A stretch of DNA of 23,508 nucleotides, taken from NCBI GenBank assembly GCA_937915785.1, contig CALGGY010000012.1:1-23508 (forward strand), read 5' to 3'. This document shows, piece after piece, positions 7,136 through 14,680 of the stretch. The DNA is from an uncultured Bacteroidales bacterium (GTDB lineage Bacteria > Bacteroidota > Bacteroidia > Bacteroidales > P3). The translations under genes were made by a program, and so were the position numbers. Under the pieces are notes generated by a model. The model did not search any database. It saw only the letters and a program-made list of their open reading frames with translations, and was not told the origin of the DNA. Each line of letters starts with the position of its first letter. Within the stretch, counting starts at the first letter, position 1.

Positions 7136-8728
7136 TTATTTGTGTCCGAAACCGCCATTGCCACCCGAGTAGTTGCCCAACGAAACGTTGGTGCCGCCGC
7201 TGTAAGTGCCGCCCATATTGAACGTGCCACCAAAATAGTTGGTGCCGCCGCTTACGCTAACTTCCGATTTTACAGTGGGTTGCGAGCTTCCCGACACAAT
7301 GAGGGTTCTGTTGCCGCCACCGCCGGGGCCATGCCCGCCACCACCCGAAGTGGTTATATTGGGAGTTTTGAAGGCGTAAGTGTTTGAGCCAACGGTTATT
7401 GAATACCACACATTGCCCGTTAACGACGAGGCTTGGTAGCAGCTTTGGGTAAGCTGTGCGCCGCTCTCCATTCCGCCAACAACTATCAGCGTGCCACCTT
7501 CAACATATAGTTTTTTGCCTCCTTCTGTGTTGGCATCGAGAGCCACCTCGGCACCGCCTGCCGAGGTTACAGCGTACACCACGCCGCCCTGTATGTGCAT
7601 ATCGCCGTTGGCGTCGATGGCGTCGTTGCTGGTGGAAAATGCGCCAACATAGCCGCCGGTGATGGTAATGTCGCCCGAGGCGTTGATGGCGTCGTCGGCA
7701 GCGGAGTAGCTATATACCGAGCCGGCAGCAATGGTAAGGGCGCCTTTGCTTTCGATGCCCTCGTGCGAGGAGCAGCTCACGCTGACGTCGCTGCCGGTGA
7801 AGGCTATGCTTCCGTCGAATTTGATACCCTTGGCGGGGACACCGGAGTTGCTGCTCTGTCCGCCGCCAGGACCCATGCCGCCGCCATTGCCAGACGAGCC
7901 GAAATTGGAGCCAGTTACGTTCACCGTTACGGTGCCGCCACTGAACGATGCCGTGCCGTCGCCGGTGATGCCTTTGCCGCCGGTGCCGCTGCTGCTCACG
8001 GTAAGCGCACCTCCGCTGATGCCGAAAGCCTCTTTGCCGCGTATGCAGGCGGGTTTCAGCGTGTCGCCGCTAATGACGCGTGCCACCGAGGTCATGGAAA
8101 CAGTTATAGCACCGCCTTGGATGTAAAGCTCATCGTCGGTAACAATGCCGCTTTTGCCTTTGGCAGTAACGCTGAGGCTTCCGCTACCGCTAAAATAAAG
8201 CACACCCTCACTGAAAAAAACACCCTTCTCGTCCTCCCCCGAGTTGGTGCTGGCATAGTTGGTGCCGTCGGAGAGCGTGCTGTTGCCGTTGAGAACCACG
8301 TAAGCGCATTTGCCTTTGCTCAGCGAGTCTGCAGAGCCTTGAATATTGATGGCCGCGCCGTTGGGGTTGGTAATGCTTACGCTGTTCAGGTATAATGCCT
8401 GTTTTCGCAGACTGTAAAGCTTGAAATATCCGTTGGAGGTGGAGCCCGAAAGTATGTAGCTCACCTTGTCGTCGCCGTTATTGGCTATGGTAACGCCGTT
8501 GCCGTTGATGGTAACGTTGAAATTGCTGGATGTGCCTGTTACGGTGGCGTTGCCCGACGTGGAGAATGTTACATACACCGTGCGGTCGGGACTGAAGTCG
8601 TCGATGGTGGTCTGGTCGGTGGCGCCGCTGTCCACAACCGGCTGAATATCGGTGATTTCGTCTTTGCCACAAGCCACAATCAGGGCCATTGCCAATACCA
8701 TGACAGTGACAGAATGAATGGTTTTCAT
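7136..8728 (-). CDS. Cthe_2159-type carbohydrate-binding beta-helix lipoprotein
   Basis: This 530-residue protein has a type II signal peptide with lipobox LIVAC (Cys20), so it should be lipid-anchored in the envelope. From about 60 to 430 it is a chain of short Gly/Ser/Thr/Asn-rich repeats of the form I-x-GG-x-(V/I)-x-V-x-x-x-G-x-GI-x-x-(D/K)G, including INASGDITITGG and IDANGDMHIQGG. This is the Cthe_2159 pattern (PF14262), a calcium-dependent parallel beta-helix; the founder from Clostridium thermocellum binds cellulose and polygalacturonate. A Gly-rich loop (GGGMGPGGG, near 285) and a low-complexity tail (about 450-530, ending NGGFGHK) follow. The same loop occurs in the 893-residue protein upstream, so the two are paralogues. 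It lies 62 bases after the DUF4956 gene in the same operon. No hydrolase domain is present; a binding or scaffold role is likely. Confidence 0.85.
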   Translation of the reverse strand: MKTIHSVTVMVLAMALIVACGKDEITDIQPVVDSGATDQTTIDDFSPDRTVYVTFSTSGNATVTGTSSNFNVTINGNGVTIANNGDDKVSYILSGSTSNGYFKLYSLRKQALYLNSVSITNPNGAAINIQGSADSLSKGKCAYVVLNGNSTLSDGTNYASTNSGEDEKGVFFSEGVLYFSGSGSLSVTAKGKSGIVTDDELYIQGGAITVSMTSVARVISGDTLKPACIRGKEAFGISGGALTVSSSGTGGKGITGDGTASFSGGTVTVNVTGSNFGSSGNGGGMGPGGGQSSNSGVPAKGIKFDGSIAFTGSDVSVSCSSHEGIESKGALTIAAGSVYSYSAADDAINASGDITITGGYVGAFSTSNDAIDANGDMHIQGGVVYAVTSAGGAEVALDANTEGGKKLYVEGGTLIVVGGMESGAQLTQSCYQASSLTGNVWYSITVGSNTYAFKTPNITTSGGGGHGPGGGGNRTLIVSGSSQPTVKSEVSVSGGTNYFGGTFNMGGTYSGGTNVSLGNYSGGNGGFGHK

Positions 8729-8790
8729 GGGTTTATCTTTTGTTTTGCGTTATACAATACGTGAAAATGGTGTTTTATTACCACATGGAG

Positions 8791-9534
8791 CTACATTGTC
8801 TGGTGGCCCTTGTATTTAGTCATGTGGTCTATATCGTTGATACCCTTATCTTTGGAGATGTAGGTAATTTTGATATAGGCCGTATCTTTCAGGAAATTGA
8901 TGTGCCCCACTTCGGCTTTGGTAATGTTGAGTCCGGTTCGTTGGCGCAAGTCTTCCAAAAGGTCGTTGTAACGGTCTGGTTTTATGAGTTCTATCTTTTC
9001 GTAAAGGATAATTTTTGTGGATTTTTTGTGCAAAAACGCCAAACTTTCCAAAAGAAGGTTTACGGCAAGTATTATAACGTTGAACATCAGTAATATGCCA
9101 AAATCACCATAGGTTATGGTTTTGGAGAACCCATTTATCACCGAAAGTCCTATAATTTCAAACAGGTAAGTCATGTCGCGGATGGGGATGCTCTCGGTGC
9201 GGTACCGTATCATGCCAAAGATGGCGAACAGCCCTATGGCCACAGCCGCCTCCATTTTGGAGTCCTGAAGAAGGAACAGCAGCAAGAATATCACCACGCT
9301 AAAAAGCAGGAAAGTGAAATAATAATCGCCGCGACGGCTTTTCCGATAGTAGAAGAAATGCACTATGGCAAAGCTGAATAGCAGATGAATGCCGAATTTG
9401 ATGATGAAAAGCAACAGCGAGTCGGCGAAAAGCAGCGAGCCGTCGTCGGTGGAGCCGAACATGGGACTGTCCCAGAAACCCATGCCGAACTCAGCGGCAA
9501 GATCTGGGTCATAGTTGATGTCGATGAATTTCAT
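8791..9534 (-). CDS. DUF4956 integral membrane protein
   Basis: The 247-residue protein has an acidic N-terminus, membrane segments near 38-62, 72-90, 96-108 and 145-168, and a cytoplasmic C-terminal domain from about 170. The hallmark is the conserved FAIFGMIRYRTESIPIRDMT (103-122) followed by YLF, the signature I associate with DUF4956. No biochemical role is established to my knowledge, but the family is repeatedly encoded next to VTC-domain proteins. Here it follows the VTC gene by 49 bases, so the two probably work together at the inner membrane, with DUF4956 as channel, anchor or acceptor for the VTC product. That role is inference. Confidence 0.9.
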   Translation of the reverse strand: MKFIDINYDPDLAAEFGMGFWDSPMFGSTDDGSLLFADSLLLFIIKFGIHLLFSFAIVHFFYYRKSRRGDYYFTFLLFSVVIFLLLFLLQDSKMEAAVAIGLFAIFGMIRYRTESIPIRDMTYLFEIIGLSVINGFSKTITYGDFGILLMFNVIILAVNLLLESLAFLHKKSTKIILYEKIELIKPDRYNDLLEDLRQRTGLNITKAEVGHINFLKDTAYIKITYISKDKGINDIDHMTKYKGHQTM

Positions 9535-9574
9535 TGTATGTCGTTTTTTTTTGTGTGAACTTGGTGGTTGGTTG

Positions 9575-9603
9575 TTTAATTGCTTAATTCCTAATTCCCA
9601 ACT
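9575..9603. repeat. Short degenerate heptanucleotide repeat overlapping the VTC gene end
   Basis: The plus strand reads TTTAATT, GCTTAATT, CCTAATT, CCCAACT in succession, with unit length 7 and one of 8. The same CCTAATT and CCCAACT units recur at 22135-22204. The repeat runs through the VTC stop (9584-9586), so the protein's last residues, ELGIRN, are encoded by repeat sequence. Confidence 0.55.
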
Positions 9604-10363
9604 CTTTTTCTATGTATCTGAGCTTCTGTTTGAAACGGTTGTATTTGGCTTCGTGGTTGGTGAGCACGGTGCCGAGGCAGTATTTGCTGATGCGTTTGGG
9701 TTGGATGCGCAACTGGCGCAAGGCGTTTATCAGCAGGGAGTTGGCACGCAGCGAAGGATCTTGTTTCACTTCCACCACCACAAGGCCGGTCATGGAATGA
9801 TTTTCCAATCCAGTATGGCGGTTTAAGAACCGTATGTCGCTGTCGATGGTTACGCGCTCGGTCAGTTCGTTATTGGCCAAGGTGATACGGTTGAAGAAGT
9901 TTTCCACCTGCGGCAGAAGTCCCTCTACTGTGTATGGCGTGTTCTGAGCCACGAAATCGGACACTTCGGGCAGAGCAAGGCAGTTGTCGAAACACTCCAA
10001 AGCCACGGGTATGCGCGTTTTTTTTGTCTTGCCGCGGTTGTTTTTGTCCTTCAGCTCGAAAAAAGTGGTGTTGTTTTGCCTGTAGCATCGCACACGCAGT
10101 TTCTGGCGGTGCAGCTTGCGGTTGTGGTGCATGGTGTACATAGCCACGTCGGGGGTGTCGAAATACAGTGTGTGGTAGGGTGCAATGGCTTGTCCGCCTA
10201 TGGTCTGTACGTGGTAGCCGTCCTTTATCATGGCAAAAGCAGTGAGCAGTTGCACTTTGCTGAGCAGGAATTTGGTATCGATGCGGTTCATCATCTTCAC
10301 GTCACCCATCTCTTGCAAAGAGATTGGCTGCATGGTTCGGATTATATGGGCAAGGCGTTGCAT
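9584..10363 (-). CDS. VTC-domain protein, predicted polyphosphate polymerase
   Basis: The 259-residue soluble protein is a stand-alone VTC domain (PF09359), related to the catalytic tunnel domain of yeast Vtc4, which makes polyphosphate from ATP; the fold belongs to the CYTH/triphosphate tunnel superfamily. Landmarks in order are NRIDTKFLL at 26-34, YHTLYFDTPD at 63-72, KLRVRCY at 88-94 (Arg90, Arg92), FFELKDK at 101-107 (Glu103, Lys105), ERVTIDSDIRF at 169-179 (Arg170, Arg178), VVVEVK at 195-200 (Glu198, likely metal ligand) and SKYCLG at 226-231 (Lys227). All basic and acidic tunnel positions expected for catalysis appear present, so an active enzyme is likely. There is no SPX domain or membrane segment, unlike the yeast subunits. 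It starts 14 bases after the upstream small secreted protein and is followed by DUF4956. The product could be polyphosphate or another phosphorylated polymer. Confidence 0.88.
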   Translation of the reverse strand: MQRLAHIIRTMQPISLQEMGDVKMMNRIDTKFLLSKVQLLTAFAMIKDGYHVQTIGGQAIAPYHTLYFDTPDVAMYTMHHNRKLHRQKLRVRCYRQNNTTFFELKDKNNRGKTKKTRIPVALECFDNCLALPEVSDFVAQNTPYTVEGLLPQVENFFNRITLANNELTERVTIDSDIRFLNRHTGLENHSMTGLVVVEVKQDPSLRANSLLINALRQLRIQPKRISKYCLGTVLTNHEAKYNRFKQKLRYIEKELGIRN

Positions 10364-10377
10364 AATGGCTTTGGCGG

Positions 10378-10782
10378 TCAGTACGAATACTCAAAACTTC
10401 GGGTGGTTTCGAGGTTGCCTTTTGGCGAATACACGTATATTTTGTGCTTGGTTCCGTCGGCGTTGTACTCTATCTTGCGGATTTTCTGTATCTTGTCCTT
10501 GTGGTCGTAAACTAATTCTCGAGTGCAAACACCCTTTTCGTCGTATTCGTACACCACACGGCTTTTTTGGCTGCCGTCGGAGGCGTATTCTATCTCTTCC
10601 ACCTTGCGTCCGTTGGCGTCGTAGCGGATAATGTCGTCCAGTCGGGCAATTCGGGAGCCTGCTTTCTGCTTGTATTCCTTAACGGTGAGGTTCTTTTTGC
10701 GGTCGCGCTTGGTGGTATTCTGCGCCGACAGCGAGAAACCCAGTCCCACCAACAATGCCAATAACAGAATTTTTACTTTCAT
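10378..10782 (-). CDS. Small secreted protein with YD-like repeats
   Basis: The 134-residue product has a signal peptide (LLLALLVGLGFSLSAQ, cleavage near 20), then a basic stretch (KRDRKKN) and four or five short repeats of the kind IIRYDANGRKVEEIEYASDG, VVYEYDEKGVCTRELVYD and IEYNADGTKHKIYVYSPKG. These beta-hairpin units resemble the YD/RHS and toxin-antitoxin-like wall repeats found in many Bacteroidota secreted proteins, but the array is too short for an RHS shell. No catalytic motif is visible and I do not recognise the family. It sits between the 893-residue beta-helix protein (34 bases) and the VTC gene (14 bases), which places it in the operon, probably in the periplasm or outside. Confidence 0.7.
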   Translation of the reverse strand: MKVKILLLALLVGLGFSLSAQNTTKRDRKKNLTVKEYKQKAGSRIARLDDIIRYDANGRKVEEIEYASDGSQKSRVVYEYDEKGVCTRELVYDHKDKIQKIRKIEYNADGTKHKIYVYSPKGNLETTRSFEYSY

Positions 10783-10816
10783 ATCATTTAATTGTTTGGT
10801 ATGTAGTTTTGGTCTG

Positions 10817-13498
10817 TCAATTTGCCGTCATAGACGTGCCGTTGCCGGATGTGGTTACTGTGGCTCCTGTGTAAAAGCCGTGCCAGCTGCTGCCGCCGGT
10901 GATGGTAGCCGAGGTGTAGCCGGTATAGGTGCCCGTGGTTACGCTTGGCGAGGTGAAAATGAAATTGGAGTTGTTCTGACCGCCGCCGCCTCCCGGAGGT
11001 TTTGCTCCGTTTTTGGCAGTGCCTGCGTTGAATCCACTGCCCGACACTGTGGGGTGTTTGAACACGCACACTTCCTGACTGTTGCCGTTCTTTATCACCA
11101 AAGTGTTGCCGTAGGTGTAGCTTGTGAGGAAATATTTTTGTCCGTTCTGCATTGTTGGTGCGGTGCCGTTGTTTTGCGACACCACTCCCATACTGCCACC
11201 GCGTGCCAGCACTGTGCCTCCCGAAATGGTGAGGCTACGTCCTGCCTGTTCGCCAAGGTCCACGTCGATGCCCTGCTCTTGGTTGGAGCCGCAGCAGATT
11301 AACAGTCCGCCGGATATTGTTATATTGGTGCCGTTGCAGTCTATGGCGTCGTTGTTGCGGCTGTAGGCCCACACCTTGCCACCGTTGAAAGATATCCATC
11401 TTGTGGCGTTTATGGCATCGTCGTAGGCATTCACCTCAATGGCGCCGCCGTTTATGTTGATGCTGTCCTTGCTTTCGATACCCTCGGCAGTGGCGGAGGT
11501 GGTCTGACTGCAATACACCCGTATCATGCCGCTGTTCACAACCAGTTTGCCCAAGGCTTTGATGCCCTTTGGCGCTCCTTTGTACGAGCTGCTGCTTCCG
11601 CCGCCGCCGGGACCCATTCCACCGCCGGAGCTCACCACATTGGCGCCCGATGTGTAGATGGACATCACAAGGTTACTGTCGTTGGCTCCAAGGGTGCCTA
11701 TTTCGAGCTTGCCGTCCACTTTTATGCCGCGTCCGCCACGTCCGGTGCTGGTGCAAACAATGTCGCCGCCAGTGATAAACACATTGCTGTCGGCTTTGAT
11801 GCATGCTGGCGAGAAACCGCGTGTGGAGCCGCCTTCGCCGTTGCCCGAGGTGGTAAGGTCGAAAGTGCCGCCGTTGATATACAGGCGTCCGTCGGCGGAG
11901 ATGCATCGTCCGCCGTTGTTGGTGGAGGTGCAGTTGATGGTGATGTCGCCGCCGTTGAAAGTGGAAATGCCGTCGGTCTTGAAACCGGCACAGTACGAGG
12001 TGTCGCTGCCGTTGACACCTGTAGCTCCCGATGCGGTGATGTCGATAGTTCCGCCGTTCACCGTAAGGTCGCCGTCGGTTTTCACAGCTTTGGAGCGTGT
12101 GCCGCTAACGGTGGCGGTGAGCACGGCTCCGGCGTTGATGGTTACCGAGCTGTCGCAGGTTATGCCTTTGCCGTTCACACCGGTGTTGGTAACGGTTACC
12201 GTTCCGGAGATGGACACGTTGCTATTGCTTTTTATGCAGGCTGATGAGAATGTGTCGCGAACGCCACTTGCATTGGTGTATGCCGCTCCGGTGCCGTTCA
12301 CTGTGATGTTGTACGTTCCACCGTTGATGGTGATGATGCCGTCGGCGGAGATGCCCTTGGCACCCACGTTGGCGGCCGGACAGTTGATGGTAACGCTGCC
12401 CGCCACGCCGGCGTAGTCGTTGGCTTTGATGCCGGTGCAGTACGACGGGTCGTAGCCGCTGCCCAAAGCTTCGAGCGCGTAACTACCGTTGGCATTGATC
12501 GTTACACTGCCTCCGAGCATCGACATCCGTTGTTTGGTTTTTATACCTTTACTTTGGTCGCCGTTTACGGTAACGTTTACGGTTCCCGCATTGATGGTCA
12601 GGTTGTTGTCGCAGTTGAGGCCTTTAGCGTCGGCGGAGTCGCATAAAACGGTGATGGTGCCGCCGTTTATCTGTATGTAGCCTTGGTCTCCGTCGATACC
12701 GTCGCTGGCAGTGCCGCTAACAGCCACCGTGCCGCCGTCCATTATAAAGTTATCCACATTGAAACCGTCCTTGGCGGCCGAAAGCACGTTGATGTTGCCG
12801 TCTATCACGCGGGTGGCTCCGCTACTTTGGATGCCGTGTTTGGCAAGACCGTAAACATTAAGCGTTCCCGTGCCTTGGAAAACAATTTCGCCCGCGCTTT
12901 GTATTGCCCCTTTGCCAGTGCTGGCCGTGCCGTCCTTAAGCATGTTGGTGGTGCCGGCCTGCAGGTGTATGGTGGCTCTGCGGTCGGAGTTTATTTTTAT
13001 TGCCGGCCCGCCGGGATTGGTGATGGAGGCTCCGCGCAGACGCAGCACAACAGCTTTTGCGGTGGTTATGGAAACCGAGCCCGACGTGGTGGTTCCCCAA
13101 ATGTTGTAGATTATATTATCTGTTGATATTGTGGAATTTACGGTTACCGCAGCCCCTGATGTGGAGATGCTCACGCCCTGCGAAGAATAGGGATTGGTAA
13201 TGCTAACCGACGAACCGTTGAAAACGATATTGATAACGGTGGATGTGTCGATGGCTGTGGTGTCGGCGGTACTTGTGTTGGAATTGGTGAACACAAGGCT
13301 GTCCACGTCGGCAAAATTGTGTTGCCACAGGTTGTTGTTGAACAAAATGGTGGAGCCCGGAAAAGTGATGCTGTCCACGTTGCGCACATCGGTTTGGTAT
13401 ATCACACCACCGTTGTTGAAGGCCTTTATCTTTTTTTGTGCCATGGCCGAAGTCAACGCCACTGCCAAAGCTACGGCAAGGATTGCTATCTTTTTCAT
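10817..13498 (-). CDS. Large secreted Cthe_2159-type beta-helix protein (893 aa)
   Basis: A signal peptide (ILAVALAVALTSAMAQ, cleavage near 20) is followed by a short KIKAFNNGGVIYQ...VDSITF module (about 21-75) common at the N-terminus of Bacteroidota surface proteins. Residues about 95-790 form a very long series of beta-helix turns of the form (V/I)TINGGT-x-x-V-x-x-x-G-x-x-KGI-x-x-DG, matching PF14262 (Cthe_2159-type calcium-dependent polysaccharide binders). Two units of about 150 residues repeat, marked by SYCTGIK near 349 and SYCAGFK near 499. A Gly-rich loop (GGGMGPGGGG, near 628) and a low-complexity tail starting KPPGGGGG match the 530-residue lipoprotein downstream. It lacks a lipobox and a T9SS domain. 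Its ATG overlaps the stop of the T9SS-tagged gene (ATGA at 13498-13495), implying coupled translation. A structural or matrix-binding role is likely. Confidence 0.85.
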   Translation of the reverse strand: MKKIAILAVALAVALTSAMAQKKIKAFNNGGVIYQTDVRNVDSITFPGSTILFNNNLWQHNFADVDSLVFTNSNTSTADTTAIDTSTVINIVFNGSSVSITNPYSSQGVSISTSGAAVTVNSTISTDNIIYNIWGTTTSGSVSITTAKAVVLRLRGASITNPGGPAIKINSDRRATIHLQAGTTNMLKDGTASTGKGAIQSAGEIVFQGTGTLNVYGLAKHGIQSSGATRVIDGNINVLSAAKDGFNVDNFIMDGGTVAVSGTASDGIDGDQGYIQINGGTITVLCDSADAKGLNCDNNLTINAGTVNVTVNGDQSKGIKTKQRMSMLGGSVTINANGSYALEALGSGYDPSYCTGIKANDYAGVAGSVTINCPAANVGAKGISADGIITINGGTYNITVNGTGAAYTNASGVRDTFSSACIKSNSNVSISGTVTVTNTGVNGKGITCDSSVTINAGAVLTATVSGTRSKAVKTDGDLTVNGGTIDITASGATGVNGSDTSYCAGFKTDGISTFNGGDITINCTSTNNGGRCISADGRLYINGGTFDLTTSGNGEGGSTRGFSPACIKADSNVFITGGDIVCTSTGRGGRGIKVDGKLEIGTLGANDSNLVMSIYTSGANVVSSGGGMGPGGGGSSSSYKGAPKGIKALGKLVVNSGMIRVYCSQTTSATAEGIESKDSININGGAIEVNAYDDAINATRWISFNGGKVWAYSRNNDAIDCNGTNITISGGLLICCGSNQEQGIDVDLGEQAGRSLTISGGTVLARGGSMGVVSQNNGTAPTMQNGQKYFLTSYTYGNTLVIKNGNSQEVCVFKHPTVSGSGFNAGTAKNGAKPPGGGGGQNNSNFIFTSPSVTTGTYTGYTSATITGGSSWHGFYTGATVTTSGNGTSMTAN

Positions 13499-13986
13499 AA
13501 CTTGTACATTTTTAAAGCGTTAGTACCAATTTTAACCACATAAAAACCGCGTTTCAGTCCGCTGATGTCGATTTTGTCGCCAAACGAGTAGTTGCCTTGC
13601 ACAACAACCACGCCAGTGGCAGAATAGATAGTAACAGGCTGTTGTTCGCCCGGTTGGCCGCCTATCACTACATAGTCCTTGGCGGGATTGGGGTAAAGCA
13701 CCAGCTGTTTGGAATCGATGGTGGCTTGATTGATGGCGTTGTTGTCGGAAAAGACGATGCTCCGCACCATATCCACGCCGAACGACTGGCTGCCAGCGGT
13801 GGTTTCGAACCGCAGCAGTGTGTCGGTGGAGGAATAAGAGAGATAGATGCCTCCCGATGCGGGAATGACGTAGTCGCGACTTGTTCCGTCGATAAATTTC
13901 ACTGCCACGCGCGTCTGTGCCGAAGCCATCAGGCTTAGCGACAGCAGACCGAGCAAGGTCAGCAGTTTGGTGAGCGTTTTTTTCAT
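13495..13986 (-). CDS. Small T9SS-sorted secreted protein
   Basis: This 163-residue protein has a signal peptide (LLTLLGLLSLSLMASAQ, cleavage near 24). A domain of about 60 residues follows (RVAVKFIDGTSRDYVIPASG...DMVRSIVFSD), similar to the start of the adjacent 893-residue protein. Residues about 95-163 are a Por_Secre_tail (type A) T9SS sorting domain: LVLYPNPAKDYVVI, VTIYSATGVVV, IDISGLKRGFYVVKI and a basic end. In Bacteroidota such tails direct export through the outer membrane and usually attachment to A-type LPS. The passenger is very short, so it may be an anchor or adaptor. As first gene of the operon, coupled by an ATGA overlap to the beta-helix protein, it may carry or hold that partner at the surface (inference). 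Confidence 0.85.
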   Translation of the reverse strand: MKKTLTKLLTLLGLLSLSLMASAQTRVAVKFIDGTSRDYVIPASGGIYLSYSSTDTLLRFETTAGSQSFGVDMVRSIVFSDNNAINQATIDSKQLVLYPNPAKDYVVIGGQPGEQQPVTIYSATGVVVVQGNYSFGDKIDISGLKRGFYVVKIGTNALKMYKL

Positions 13987-14680
13987 ATTATTATGTGTTT
14001 TTTTGTTGTCCGAGCAAGGAAGTTTGTTATTTTGTCAGAAGGTTTTGTCTGTCAGGTTGCCAGAAAGAAAGTTGATAACTTGTGTGAAAAAAGCCTTGTT
14101 TAACAGAAAAAAAATCTGAAAGAAAAAATGCAAAAACGGCGATTTGTTTTTTTTAGGCAAAAAACAAAGTGTTTTTTCTGTTGAATTTGTGTAAAGCAAC
14201 GCCGCCTACACACATATCAAAGACCTTAAACCGCTAATTGTCACATATTTAAAGCATTAACAAATAGCAATTAATAACATTGCAAATATACAATTTAATT
14301 ATATTGTTGTTGTTGTCAATACAAGTTTTTTTTTTTGCAAAAAGTCGGTTTATTGCTTTACCCATATAAAATCATTGCTATCATTGCATTTGCAACACAT
14401 TAAACAAAATGGAAAAGCCCTACACAATGTCCAAATTGCAGAAAGCAACGCAATAAAAAGACCCTGAACAATCTCCATAGCATCTGCTTGGATCAGTTCA
14501 AGGCCTTTGATGGGGTTCTGCAATAAGCAAGGGGACTTATTTCTCGGACAAACGATTAGAAATATCCATTGTTCATAAGGCAAATTACAAAAAAAAATAA
14601 CATGGCGTAACTTTTTTAGTCGCACTTTCGCAGATATTGCCGGGTCGATATTTTCACCGCCCTGGCAAATATTTCTTCCT
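13987..14680. other. AT-rich leader and gene-free region before the seven-gene operon
   Basis: No convincing gene is seen. Bases 13987-14300 are T/A-rich and hold an 11-bp perfect long-range inverted repeat (14102-14112 with 14172-14182) plus a local hairpin (14159-14165 with 14171-14177). A -7-like box is at 14283-14290. Bases 14350-14625 contain a minus-strand open frame of 91 codons rich in Cys, Phe and Leu with no family resemblance; I treat it as non-coding. No etfA gene or clear terminator follows etfB here. Confidence 0.5.
14283..14290 (-). promoter_or_regulatory. Candidate -7 box (TATATTTG) of the seven-gene operon
   Basis: On the minus strand TATATTTG matches TAnnTTTG. It is the best such box upstream of the T9SS-tagged gene and would give a leader of about 290 bases. 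TTG motifs lie upstream but not at an ideal distance. Confidence 0.45.

Noticed and set aside
7595..8395. Plus-strand open frame rich in Ala and Gly opposite the lipoprotein
   Set aside because: It is antisense to the Cthe_2159-type lipoprotein and has low complexity and no signal peptide or domain.
11658..12416. Long plus-strand open frame opposite the 893-residue protein
   Set aside because: It is antisense to a strongly supported repetitive beta-helix gene. Its Pro/Val-rich translation is what the complement of Gly/Thr/Asn-rich codons gives.
14350..14625. Minus-strand open frame of 91 codons rich in Cys, Phe and Leu
   Set aside because: It has no signal peptide, family resemblance or promoter, and its composition matches the surrounding AT-rich DNA. 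A plus-strand reading with a CPNC-like motif (about 14425) is broken by stops and lacks a second Cys pair, so no zinc-ribbon or transposase fragment could be supported.
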